This document shows positions 44,599 to 53,178 of a stretch of DNA of 64,000 bases, in pieces. Position numbers and translations under genes: made by a program. Origin of the DNA: Candidatus Cloacimonadota bacterium (lineage in GTDB: Bacteria; Cloacimonadota; Cloacimonadia; JGIOTU-2); contig JAUWMT010000009.1 of the NCBI GenBank assembly GCA_030613025.1, forward strand, positions 1-64,000, written 5' to 3'. Position 1 is the stretch's first letter. Each line of letters begins with the position of its first letter. Below the pieces are notes generated by a model. The model saw only the letters and a program-made list of their open reading frames with translations, made no database searches and was not told the DNA's origin.

Positions 44599-46011
44599 AT
44601 GGGTAATAGCTCACAAAAATTAAATCTTTTTAAACTTGTGATGATCACGCTTGCATTCATTATGAGCATTCGTAATCTACCAATGCTTGCAGAAACCGGC
44701 TGGGCGCAGATATTCTATATGGTTGTTGCAGCACTTATCTTTTTGATCCCCACTGCATTGATCTCTGCGGAACTTGCAACCGGATGGCCCACTGCTGGCG
44801 GTGTGTACAAATGGATCAAACTTGCTTTTGGCGACAGGGCTGCCTTTGTCGGCGCATGGATGCTCTGGGTGCAGATGTTTTTTGGTATGGTTATGATTGG
44901 TTCGTTCATTGCAGCGATGATCGCATTTATTTTTAAACCCGCACTGGCGAATAACAATATTTATATTGCTGTTGTCACAATTGCAATTTATTGGGTAGCA
45001 ACGCTTTTTAATATGAAAGGATTGAAGTCAGCCAGTTTGATCAGTTCGGTCGGTTTCCTGGTTGGTGTGCTCATTCCATTCATTTTGATTCTCGGATTCG
45101 GGCTAAACTATTTCCTTGGCAGTAACCCGATCCAGTTGCCAAAATTTACCTGGTCGCAGGTATTTCCCGATTTTTCAAGTATCAGGAATCTTGCATTTTT
45201 TGTGGGAATAATATTTCTCTATTCGGGTATGGAGGTATCCTCTGTTCATGCAAATGAAGTGAAAAATCCGCAGAAAAACTATCCTCTTGCTATGCTGATC
45301 GCTGCGATTTTTATCATGGCTTTGAACATAATGGGTGCCTTTGCAATAGAGATCGCCGAACCGAGAAGTTCTATCAATCTTGCATCAGGAATTATGCAGA
45401 CATTCACGATCTTTTTTAATCAGCAGAATGTTAGTTGGCTTATTCCAATTGTGGCGCTCATGGCTGCGATCGGTGCATTTGGACAGCTCAGCACATGGGT
45501 GCTGGGACCGTCAACAGCTATGCTGCAGGTGGCAAAAAACGGCTTTATGCCAAAATGGTGGCAGAAAACGAACAGTGCAGGTGTGCCAATTCGTTTCGTG
45601 CTTGTTCAGGCAACTATGGTCTCACTCGTCGCATTGATCTATGTGGTCGTTCCCGCAGTAAATGCCGGCTTCTTCATGGTGCTGATCCTAACGACAGTAC
45701 TCTACGCAGTGATGTATCTTCTGCTGTTTGCTTCCGGAATTAAACTGAGATATAAATATCCGGATGTGAAGCGAACCTACAGAGTTCCAGGAGGAAATAT
45801 CGGAATGTGGATAGCTGGAGGTCTTGGTTTCCTGACAATGCTATTTGTTATTATTATAAGTTTCTTCCCGCCAGCAAATCTCAAAATTGGAAGTCCGACT
45901 TTTTATGTACTTTTCATGGTGCTCGGACTGCTAATATTCGTAACACTTCCAATTATTATTTATGCTCGAAGAAAGCCCGAATGGAAAGCAACGACGACAA
46001 CAAAACAATAA
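44599..46011 (+). CDS. APC-family amino-acid antiporter (tyrosine/tyramine or glutamate/GABA type)
   Basis: This 470-aa inner-membrane protein has about 12 helices and the amino-acid-polyamine-organocation pattern, including GWPTAGGVYKWIKLAFG near the N terminus and the substrate-site region SGMEVSSVHANEV. It belongs to the antiporter subgroup with the glutamate:GABA and tyrosine:tyramine exchangers. The neighbour, 18 bases downstream, is a tyrosine-decarboxylase-like enzyme. The pair therefore likely imports an amino acid and exports its amine, consuming a cytoplasmic proton. A GAGGAG site lies upstream of the ATG. Confidence 0.82.
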   Translation: MGNSSQKLNLFKLVMITLAFIMSIRNLPMLAETGWAQIFYMVVAALIFLIPTALISAELATGWPTAGGVYKWIKLAFGDRAAFVGAWMLWVQMFFGMVMIGSFIAAMIAFIFKPALANNNIYIAVVTIAIYWVATLFNMKGLKSASLISSVGFLVGVLIPFILILGFGLNYFLGSNPIQLPKFTWSQVFPDFSSIRNLAFFVGIIFLYSGMEVSSVHANEVKNPQKNYPLAMLIAAIFIMALNIMGAFAIEIAEPRSSINLASGIMQTFTIFFNQQNVSWLIPIVALMAAIGAFGQLSTWVLGPSTAMLQVAKNGFMPKWWQKTNSAGVPIRFVLVQATMVSLVALIYVVVPAVNAGFFMVLILTTVLYAVMYLLLFASGIKLRYKYPDVKRTYRVPGGNIGMWIAGGLGFLTMLFVIIISFFPPANLKIGSPTFYVLFMVLGLLIFVTLPIIIYARRKPEWKATTTTKQ

Positions 46012-46029
46012 AAAATATAGGAGATAAAA

Positions 46030-47877
46030 ATGGATATTAACGGATTATTCTTAGGACCAAAATCAGAGAACGGGAAGTTCTTTCTCGATCAGTTGAACGA
46101 GATAGTAAATGAACACCTTTTCTGGAGAAAGGACTTTCATCCCGAAGACGATCCTGTGATCTCTTTATCAGATCAAAATGCTGAGGGATTTCAGGAAACA
46201 CAAGAAACAACAACGAATGTATTGAGGAAGCTGTGTGCAAAGCTTAAATTAACTTCCATGCCCTGGCACTCTCCCCGTTATCTTGGGCATATGAATGCGG
46301 ATATTCTGATGTCTGCTACACTCGGGTATATCGCTGCGATGCTTTATAATCCAAATAACTGCGCATATGAAGCCAGCACTGCGACCACCCCGATGGAACT
46401 GGAAGTAGGAAAAGATTTTGCGCGTCTTATGGGATTCGACACGGATATTGCTTGGGGTCATATCTGCACCGATGGTACTGTGGCAAATATGGAAGCTTTG
46501 TGGTATGCAAGAAACCTGTCATCCATTCCTTTTGCAGTGAAAAAAGTTCGTCCAAAATTAGTCGATGGCATGTCGGATTGGGAACTCTCAAATATGAAGA
46601 TTGCAGACATTCTCGATCTCGTAGATAAAGTTCAAGATGTATGGGATGAAGTGAGAGACTGTTCTGTGCGCGGTACTGGTGTGAATGAAGCACAGCTTGG
46701 AAAATGGATCGTTCCTGAGACAAAACACCTTTCCTGGGTAAAAGCAGTAGATATACTTGGCATCGGTTTAAATAATGAGATCAATATTCAGGTCGATGAT
46801 CATTTTCGCATGGACATTAATGTGCTCGAAAAAACCATTGAAGATCTTGCGGAGAAAAAGATACCTGTCCTTGGTGTAGTTGGAGTGATAGGAAGTACTG
46901 AAGAAGGAGCTATAGATCACTTTGATAAGATTATTGCGCTCAGAAAGAAGTTTGAGAAAAAAGGTGTTTCCTTTTATGTGCATGCTGATTGCGCTTATGG
47001 CGGATATGCGCGTTCCATATTCCTTGATGAAGATAATAACTTCATGCCATATAATTCTCTCAAAGTTCGGCTTCATAAAATGAATATCATCAATCAGGAT
47101 GAACTCGACTGGCCCAGCCAGGATGTGTATAATGCATTCGAGGCAATTTCTCAAGCAGATTCAGTCACAATTGATCCACATAAAATGGGATATGTACCTT
47201 ATGCAGCGGGTGGAATAGCTATCAGAGATAAGCGAATGGTTGATGCGATTTCCTTCTTTGCTGCATATATCTTTGAAAAAGGTACGGATGTTCCATCTCT
47301 TCTTGGAAGTTATATTCTTGAAGGATCAAAAGCAGGTGCAACTGCTGCAGGTGTGTGGGCTGCCCATCATGTTCTTCCTCTAAATATTACAGGATACGGC
47401 AGACTTATTGGTGCCAGCATCGAGGGTGCTCAAAAATTGTACGATCTGGTTCAAACCGTTGAGCATTTTAAGTTCAACAACACCAAAATTAGGTTTGAAA
47501 CTCTTATCAGACCGGATTTCAATATGGTTGATTTTGCATTTAATATCGACGGTAACACAGATCTGGAAAAGATGAACCAGCTTAATCTTGATCTGTATAA
47601 TTTAAGCTCCTATGTATCAGGTCCAGTTTACAAGGATGATTTCATAACTTCTCACACAAAGCTGGATTATGAAGATTACAAAGATGCTCCACGAGAGCTT
47701 GCAGGACGCCTTGGAATTCCCAAGGAAGAATGGGATAAAGTACACAGCTTGCGCGTGATGAGAGCATGCGTGCTTACACCATATTTCATGAGCGAAAAAG
47801 TCACTGAGAATTATTGGCAGAAATATGTCGAAAGCATGAAAGGTAAATTGGAAGAGCTCATCCCAAAATTTAAATAA
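46030..47877 (+). CDS. PLP-dependent tyrosine decarboxylase-like enzyme
   Basis: This 615-aa protein of the group II decarboxylase family matches enterococcal tyrosine decarboxylase in length and in several blocks: PWHSPRYLGHMN, VLGVVGVIGSTEEGAIDH and EGSKAGATAAGVWAAHHVLP. The PLP lysine is K385 in SVTIDPHKMGYVPY. Tyrosine decarboxylase makes tyramine and CO2 and uses one proton. Glutamate decarboxylases are usually about 460 aa, so tyrosine (or phenylalanine/DOPA) is more likely. It has a good GGAG site and is in an operon with the antiporter. Substrate specificity still needs a test. Confidence 0.85.
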   Translation: MDINGLFLGPKSENGKFFLDQLNEIVNEHLFWRKDFHPEDDPVISLSDQNAEGFQETQETTTNVLRKLCAKLKLTSMPWHSPRYLGHMNADILMSATLGYIAAMLYNPNNCAYEASTATTPMELEVGKDFARLMGFDTDIAWGHICTDGTVANMEALWYARNLSSIPFAVKKVRPKLVDGMSDWELSNMKIADILDLVDKVQDVWDEVRDCSVRGTGVNEAQLGKWIVPETKHLSWVKAVDILGIGLNNEINIQVDDHFRMDINVLEKTIEDLAEKKIPVLGVVGVIGSTEEGAIDHFDKIIALRKKFEKKGVSFYVHADCAYGGYARSIFLDEDNNFMPYNSLKVRLHKMNIINQDELDWPSQDVYNAFEAISQADSVTIDPHKMGYVPYAAGGIAIRDKRMVDAISFFAAYIFEKGTDVPSLLGSYILEGSKAGATAAGVWAAHHVLPLNITGYGRLIGASIEGAQKLYDLVQTVEHFKFNNTKIRFETLIRPDFNMVDFAFNIDGNTDLEKMNQLNLDLYNLSSYVSGPVYKDDFITSHTKLDYEDYKDAPRELAGRLGIPKEEWDKVHSLRVMRACVLTPYFMSEKVTENYWQKYVESMKGKLEELIPKFK

Positions 47878-47901
47878 TATTAATAAATTAATGAATAATT
47901 A

Positions 47902-47941
47902 CGAAGCTGGAACCAGGGATCATTTCCGACCTCCAGCTTCG
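47902..47941 (+). terminator. hairpin after the decarboxylase gene
   Basis: CGAAGCTGGA pairs perfectly with TCCAGCTTCG across a 20-nt loop, followed by an A/T-rich tail (AAAATTTAT). It begins 25 bases after the stop codon. The long loop and poor T run make it a weak intrinsic terminator, but its position is right. Confidence 0.5.
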
Positions 47942-48339
47942 AAAATTTATGTAATTACAGTCCAAAGAATGGGGCACATCTTAATAGAAAGTGTGTAATA
48001 ATAAAATTGTTTCAGACAGAATTTTATCAATTATCATGTCTAATAGATAAAAAAATTTTAAAAAAATTGATAATAACACAAATAGAAATTGATAATGAAC
48101 CAATTGTGTAGTTGCTAAAAGAAAGTTGATATCAAAAAAAGAAAGGGTATTTTTGAGAATAGGTTATATGAAGAATGTTAATGTCAAAATTAGGCAACCG
48201 GCTTTTGTCAGAGAGTTACTCAACTTTTTGGCTGGGATTATCTCCTTTTCTGCCAGCGGATTATGCGAGGTAACTATTATATTAACTTCAAATTATTAAG
48301 TAGTACACATGAAAAATCCTATTATAGGAGGAATAAAAA
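47942..48339. other. gene-free region between the decarboxylase and C10 protease genes
   Basis: About 400 A/T-rich bases with no ORF of note. The part near 48190-48290 (AGGCAACCGGC and nearby) has more G/C than its surroundings but no riboswitch core that I recognise. The last 30 bases carry the AGGAGG site of the next gene. Confidence 0.4.
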
Positions 48340-50559
48340 ATGTTAAAAACGATTAGGAATCACAGTTTTTCAGTGAAAAAGATATTAACCGTAGTATCCA
48401 TATTATTTATGTTTATTACATTTAATCTTTACGGAAATTTTGTAGATATTAAGACAGCTGAAGAAGTTGCTTGTAACTGGTATCAACATTGGGTACCATA
48501 TCAGATTGATAACTTTAATGTCAAAGACGTCTTTATAGAAGAGTATAACGATCACCCAAGTTTCTATATTTTTACATTTGAGCCGGGCGGCTTTGTAATT
48601 GTGTCGGCGGATGATGCTGCGATCCCGATTCTCGGATACTCTTATATATCTGAAGCAAAAGAAGACATTACTCATCCGCCGCTGGCGGATTGGATGGATA
48701 ATTATCATCAACAGATCGATTATATAATTGATCAAAATATTGATAACAATGAAACAATTGGTCTTTGGCAGAATATTCTAAAAAAAGATTTTGCCTCTTT
48801 TGGTAAAGGAAGAGATGTGTTGCCATTATTATCAACTACATGGAACCAGAATTGGCCATATAATGAGCTTTGTCCTGCAGATGCTTCCGGTTCTGGTGGA
48901 CATGTCTATGCGGGCTGTGTTGCTACTGCTATGGGGCAAGTTATGAAATATCATGATCATCCAAGTCCCGGTGTAGGTTTACATAGTTATGACCATCCTA
49001 CTTATGGAAATTTATCTGCTGATTTCAGTACAACAAACTACGATTGGATGAGTATGCCGGATAATATTAGTTCAAGCAATATACCTATTGCGACACTTCT
49101 TTATCATTCCGGCGTAGCAGTTGAAATGAATTATAGTCCCAGTGGATCCGGTGCAAGCACTGTTTTTGCAATAATCGCTTTAAGAACATATTTCAATTAT
49201 GATACTTCATCACAACTTGTTTATAAAGAAGATTATTCAGTTCTGGACTGGGAAAATGTATTAACAACTGAACTTGATAATAGCCGACCCATGCTCTATG
49301 CAGGCACAAATCCTTCAAGTGGAGCCGGACATGCTTTTGTATGTGATGGCTATCAGGGTACTGACTATTTCCATTTCAATTGGGGATGGTCTGGTTCTTA
49401 CAATGGATATTATTATTTGAATAGTTTAAATCCCGGAACTCATAATTATACAAACGATCAACAGGCAATTATCGGTGTCATACCAAACACATCCTCTTAT
49501 GTATATCCTCTATTTAGCGGATTTGAATATACAAGGTATGATTGGACAATAATTGATAATGATGGAGATGGTAATAAGTGGAAACGCTGGAGTGAATTTC
49601 ACTCAGGTACAAGATGTATAGGGGTGAAAGCGAATCCCTCTGGAAGCGATGATTGGCTTATCACAAGACAATTGGGGTTATCGGATAATTCGGCGATCAA
49701 TTTTTCCTTCTGGGCGCGCTCATGGTACTCAGCAGACCAAGATTTCAATGTTAAACTTTCTACAACCGGTAACAATATGAGTGATTTCACAACGACATTA
49801 GAATCAGTAAGCGCTGTTCCTGTGGCCTGGACAGAATATGAATATGACCTCAGTTCTTATGCCGGACAAAATATTTATCTTGCTGTTCAATGCGTAAGTG
49901 TTAATGATGACTTTTTAATGGCAGACGATTTTGCCATAGCAGTTAACTGTTATCCGGTAGCAGATGCCGGCGCGGATACTACAGCAAATATGGGTGGCTT
50001 AGTAACATTGGATGGTTCGGATTCATATGATCCGTATGGTGGAAGTATAAATTATAATTGGAGTGCTCCTGCCGGGATCACACTTTCGGATTCCACGATA
50101 GCAAATCCAACCTTTACATCTCCAACTGTTGGCGATTCTACGGATTATGCCTTTACATTAATAGTTGATGATGGACTGCTTTATTCTGAACCGGACACAG
50201 TTGTAGTTACTGTTATTCCATTTGGCATAGACGATGATATTCTTTACCCGCTATCTACACATATTAGTGAAAACTATCCTAATCCATTTAATCAGGCGAC
50301 CACGATCAAGTATGCTCTTAAAGTGAATTCGGAGATTTCTATTGAGATTTATAATATCAAAGGGCAGAAAATAAGAACTCTTATTGATTCTAAAATGCAA
50401 TCCGGTCCTCATAGTATATTTTGGGATGGGAAAGACGAAAAAGGACAAGCTGTTCCAAGCGGGATATATTTTAGTAAGATGACCACCAAAGGTGAATCTT
50501 CTGTAAGTGGAGCAGCAGAGAATTACAATAAAGTGCGCAAGCTGATATTGCTGAGATAG
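48340..50559 (+). CDS. secreted C10-family cysteine peptidase with PKD-like domain and sorting tail
   Basis: The 739-aa protein has a signal peptide (about 15-37, ITFNLYG) and a propeptide (about 38-165). A C10 peptidase domain like streptopain follows, with catalytic C193 in YAGCVATAMGQVMKYH, H331 in GAGHAFVCDGY and the FHFNWGWSGSYNGYY block. A jelly-roll-like domain (about 390-535) is next, then a PKD-like domain with ADAGADTTANMGGLVTLDGS. The last ~90 residues are a FlgD-like Ig fold (NYPNPFNQATTI) ending RKLILLR. It is a secreted protease, probably exported by the type-IX-like route. The AGGAGG ribosome site is clear. It stands alone on the plus strand. Confidence 0.88.
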   Translation: MLKTIRNHSFSVKKILTVVSILFMFITFNLYGNFVDIKTAEEVACNWYQHWVPYQIDNFNVKDVFIEEYNDHPSFYIFTFEPGGFVIVSADDAAIPILGYSYISEAKEDITHPPLADWMDNYHQQIDYIIDQNIDNNETIGLWQNILKKDFASFGKGRDVLPLLSTTWNQNWPYNELCPADASGSGGHVYAGCVATAMGQVMKYHDHPSPGVGLHSYDHPTYGNLSADFSTTNYDWMSMPDNISSSNIPIATLLYHSGVAVEMNYSPSGSGASTVFAIIALRTYFNYDTSSQLVYKEDYSVLDWENVLTTELDNSRPMLYAGTNPSSGAGHAFVCDGYQGTDYFHFNWGWSGSYNGYYYLNSLNPGTHNYTNDQQAIIGVIPNTSSYVYPLFSGFEYTRYDWTIIDNDGDGNKWKRWSEFHSGTRCIGVKANPSGSDDWLITRQLGLSDNSAINFSFWARSWYSADQDFNVKLSTTGNNMSDFTTTLESVSAVPVAWTEYEYDLSSYAGQNIYLAVQCVSVNDDFLMADDFAIAVNCYPVADAGADTTANMGGLVTLDGSDSYDPYGGSINYNWSAPAGITLSDSTIANPTFTSPTVGDSTDYAFTLIVDDGLLYSEPDTVVVTVIPFGIDDDILYPLSTHISENYPNPFNQATTIKYALKVNSEISIEIYNIKGQKIRTLIDSKMQSGPHSIFWDGKDEKGQAVPSGIYFSKMTTKGESSVSGAAENYNKVRKLILLR

Positions 50560-50584
50560 TGACATAATTAATTCCTTAGTGAAA

Positions 50585-50885
50585 AGGTTACTCGCAGACT
50601 GGACTTCATCCCGATTTATCGGGGTGGAGTTCAGAATGCATAATCACACAACCCGAATATAATGTTGTTCTGAACTCACACTGGTTGGTCTTGACTCATG
50701 ACTAAGTACGAGTCGAGAACAACCTGTCAAAGTCGCAATTCTCGACTCACATTTCCTTCGGTCATTGCGAGTCAAGTCTTGCTCGAACTTCTGTTCTGTT
50801 GTTCTGAACTCGAGGACTTCGTCTCTCAAGTCCAGTCCAGCCAATTTTTCAGCGAGAGACTCGCCAACTCCAAACTGTTTTAACT
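50585..50885. repeat. cluster of short direct and inverted repeats
   Basis: This region is richer in G/C than its flanks and is made of repeated pieces. GTTCTGAACTC occurs twice (near 50669 and 50801), with GAGTTCAGAA inverted near 50627. ACTGGACT near 50594 is inverted as AGTCCAGT near 50830. There is also a CCCGATTTATCGGG hairpin near 50610 and several copies of CGACTC. The 61- and 81-aa ORFs over it, on opposite strands, look like chance. It could be a decayed mobile element or a dispersed repeat. Confidence 0.5.
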
Positions 50886-50992
50886 CCATATCATCTCGAA
50901 AAAATTAGTGCTCCAACTTTACTAATGTATTCTTCGTGATCTTCCTCGGATTGAGGATAAAATAAATTGTGATCTCTTTAGTGTTGTGTTTT

Positions 50993-51439
50993 TTATTTGT
51001 CGGAAAGTAATTCAGGATGATTATTTAACATCCATTCTTTGACCTCATTATGATATTTTTGTACGAAATCAAGTAGTTCATCTGCTTCTTTCTCTGAAAT
51101 TGATCCTGCATAATCATAAGATGATGTATTGCGTTTGACCCGACATGAATCAAGGTAAGCGGCTTCTTTGTTTTTATTGGATCCCAAAATTTCTGTAATT
51201 GACTGTATTGTGTAATATTGATTGGATTTTCGTTCTGCCATATATCCAGAGGAATATAGTAAAATTGTACATAATTTTAATGCGGCATTATATGCTATAT
51301 TGAAGATCCAGTCCGGATGGGTATTTTCTTTCGCAGAATTAATATCTCTCTCAACAAGTTTGAATAAATTTTCAATTTCCTTACGATTTGTCGAATGTTT
51401 CTTAAGCCAATTATTCAATTCCCATTGTTTCAAGGTCAT
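50993..51439 (-). CDS. HEPN-domain protein (toxin-like partner of MNT gene)
   Basis: I start at the ATG at 51439 (AGGTG upstream), giving about 148 aa of mostly helical protein. HEPN proteins paired with MNT antitoxins are usually RNases with an RX4-HXY motif. Here the motif region reads RNTSSYDY, so the catalytic His is replaced by Tyr while the terminal Tyr, the residue AMPylated by MNT in known pairs, is kept. The gene overlaps the MNT gene by about 29 bases, so they are translationally coupled. RNase activity is doubtful without the His. Confidence 0.7.
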   Translation of the reverse strand: MTLKQWELNNWLKKHSTNRKEIENLFKLVERDINSAKENTHPDWIFNIAYNAALKLCTILLYSSGYMAERKSNQYYTIQSITEILGSNKNKEAAYLDSCRVKRNTSSYDYAGSISEKEADELLDFVQKYHNEVKEWMLNNHPELLSDK

Positions 51440-52001
51440 TTTTTTCACCTAATATAAAATTTATTGGGGAATTTAGCACCGAAGTAACAAAATGCTCATT
51501 TTCATTTTTTCTTTTTATAAATTCATTTTTTGATAGAAGAAAATAATTAATTTCTCTACCTATTATATCCGATACATCTTTTAAACAGAAAGACAAATCT
51601 TGTGCAGTTATATCCCCGATAACAAACAAATCGATGTCGCTTTCTGAATCGAGATTGCCAGATGAATAAGAACCAAAAATAAACGCACAAATAATATTTT
51701 TATCATTGAGTGTTCGAGATAATAATTGTTGTAATCCATTGGTTTTTTGCACTATGTCATGAATAGATTTGTACAAGGGGTGCAAAGTATTGGCCTTATA
51801 ATAAGTACGATTTCTCGATTTTCGACAAATTAATAAATCTAAAGATGTGAGTTTGTCAACTTCCTGTTTGATGGTGCCAACACTTAAATTAATTCTTCTT
51901 TGTATTTCTCTGAAATGCAATTCTTCATTATTAATACCAAAAAAAAGTGCAAAAATTTTGGCTCTAGTTTTTGAGGATAAAATTTTAGCTAATTGATCCA
52001 T
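51411..52001 (-). CDS. winged-helix plus nucleotidyltransferase protein (MNT antitoxin-like)
   Basis: The 196-aa protein has an N-terminal winged-helix DNA-binding domain (about 1-80; FREIQRRINLSVGTIKQEVDKL). A minimal nucleotidyltransferase domain follows with the GS-x-DxD signature FGSYSSGNLDSESDIDLF near residue 115. In MntA/HepT systems the nucleotidyltransferase AMPylates the HEPN partner. Fusion to a winged helix suggests that it also represses its own promoter. Two 17-bp palindromes lie directly before the start codon. There is no Shine-Dalgarno site, so it may be leaderless. Confidence 0.78.
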   Translation of the reverse strand: MDQLAKILSSKTRAKIFALFFGINNEELHFREIQRRINLSVGTIKQEVDKLTSLDLLICRKSRNRTYYKANTLHPLYKSIHDIVQKTNGLQQLLSRTLNDKNIICAFIFGSYSSGNLDSESDIDLFVIGDITAQDLSFCLKDVSDIIGREINYFLLSKNEFIKRKNENEHFVTSVLNSPINFILGEKNDLETMGIE

Positions 52002-52004
52002 AAT

Positions 52005-52042
52005 GTTCGGTTAAACAGAACAACTGTTCGGTTAAACCGAAC
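52005..52042 (-). promoter_or_regulatory. two tandem 17-bp palindromes at the MNT gene start
   Basis: GTTCGGTTAAACCGAAC (52026-52042) is a perfect palindrome around a central A. GTTCGGTTAAACAGAAC (52005-52021) is the same with one change. Their spacing is 21 bp, two helical turns, as expected for cooperative binding of dimers. The proximal copy starts four bases before the ATG. The winged-helix part of the MNT protein is the obvious candidate binder. Confidence 0.8.
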
Positions 52043-52128
52043 AAGTATGATCGTATTGGGTTTCGCAAATAAATAATTATTCTTTCCATTATGTTTTATA
52101 TCCATAATATCACGAATTTTCAGTCAAT

Positions 52129-53178
52129 TTATTTATAGTACTTTTTTGTAAAGCCCGTAATCCATTCACCCTTTTTTACAAATAATGATTTGATCCCTCC
52201 GGTGAGTAATCCCAAACCATAGGCGATGACTTGGGTAAGCAAAGTGATTATGGAAAGAACGCCTACAAGCAGCGAGTGATTTCTGGCAGTTGATTGAATA
52301 AAAGCAAAGATTAAGATAAGGAGTAAGAGAGAGCTTTCTGCAAAGAAAATATATTTCATAATGGGGAAGAAAAAGGCGAGAATAGTTGTAACAATATAAC
52401 CAACAAGTGCTATTGCTGGTAGCACATGAATTGGCTTAAACATCTTGGAATCGATTCTGCCAAGATTGATACGGGTAATCCCCCAATTGAATATCTGCTT
52501 GAAAAATTTTTTCAGATTTGTTCTCCGTTTATGATATACCGGGACATCGGAAAGGAATTTTACTTTAAATCCCGCATTATAAATCCTGTTAGAAAAATCC
52601 ATATCCTGTCCATGCCTGAGAGAATTCATCCCGCCTATTTTTTCATAGACTTCTCTCTTTATGCCCATATTGAAGCTGCGCGGATAGTATTTTGCGAGCT
52701 GTTTTCCTTCTGAGCCGCGTGTGCCGCCGGTTCCAATAAATGATGTCATGGAATAATTAATAGCTTTCAGGAAAGGAGAGAAACTTTTATGACAGGTATC
52801 GGGACCGCCAAAGGCATCGAAATCATCATTTTTAAGATTACGAGTGAGGTTTTCAATATAGTTTTCAGGAACCGTGCAGTCAGAATCAATAAAAACAAAG
52901 ATATCACCATTTGCGTTTTTCATGCCAAGATTGCGTGCTGCGCCGGGTCCTTTATTTTGTTGAAATAAATAGTGGAATACAAAATTTAGTTTGTGTAATT
53001 CAACTACTTCTTTTGTATCATCAGTCGAACCATCATCAACTACGATCACCTCGAAATTCTTAGCAGTCTGCCTTTCAAATGAAGAAAGGAATTCTTCGAT
53101 TTCGTCAGCACGATTATAAGCAGGTACAATTATTGAAATAAAGGGAGGAGGGAGAACGGAGGAGGGAGGATGGCTCAC
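52129..53178 (-). CDS. family 2 glycosyltransferase with C-terminal membrane segments
   Basis: This 349-aa protein has a GT-A fold N-terminal domain with FISIIVPAYNRADEIEEFL, VVDDGSTDDT, RNLGMKNANGDIFVFIDSD and an HGQDMDFSNR block, and two membrane helices in the last ~100 residues. It transfers a sugar from a nucleotide donor during polysaccharide assembly. The listed start is a GTG in a low-complexity CTCC repeat, so the real start may be different. It is the last gene of the polysaccharide cluster, directly after the four-helix-bundle gene. Confidence 0.82.
   Translation of the reverse strand: MSHPPSSVLPPPFISIIVPAYNRADEIEEFLSSFERQTAKNFEVIVVDDGSTDDTKEVVELHKLNFVFHYLFQQNKGPGAARNLGMKNANGDIFVFIDSDCTVPENYIENLTRNLKNDDFDAFGGPDTCHKSFSPFLKAINYSMTSFIGTGGTRGSEGKQLAKYYPRSFNMGIKREVYEKIGGMNSLRHGQDMDFSNRIYNAGFKVKFLSDVPVYHKRRTNLKKFFKQIFNWGITRINLGRIDSKMFKPIHVLPAIALVGYIVTTILAFFFPIMKYIFFAESSLLLLILIFAFIQSTARNHSLLVGVLSIITLLTQVIAYGLGLLTGGIKSLFVKKGEWITGFTKKYYK

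Noticed and set aside
50644-50889. Opposite-strand ORFs of 81 and 61 aa as a small gene
   Set aside because: They lie over a repeat cluster, have no ribosome site that I can see, and no recognisable protein features.
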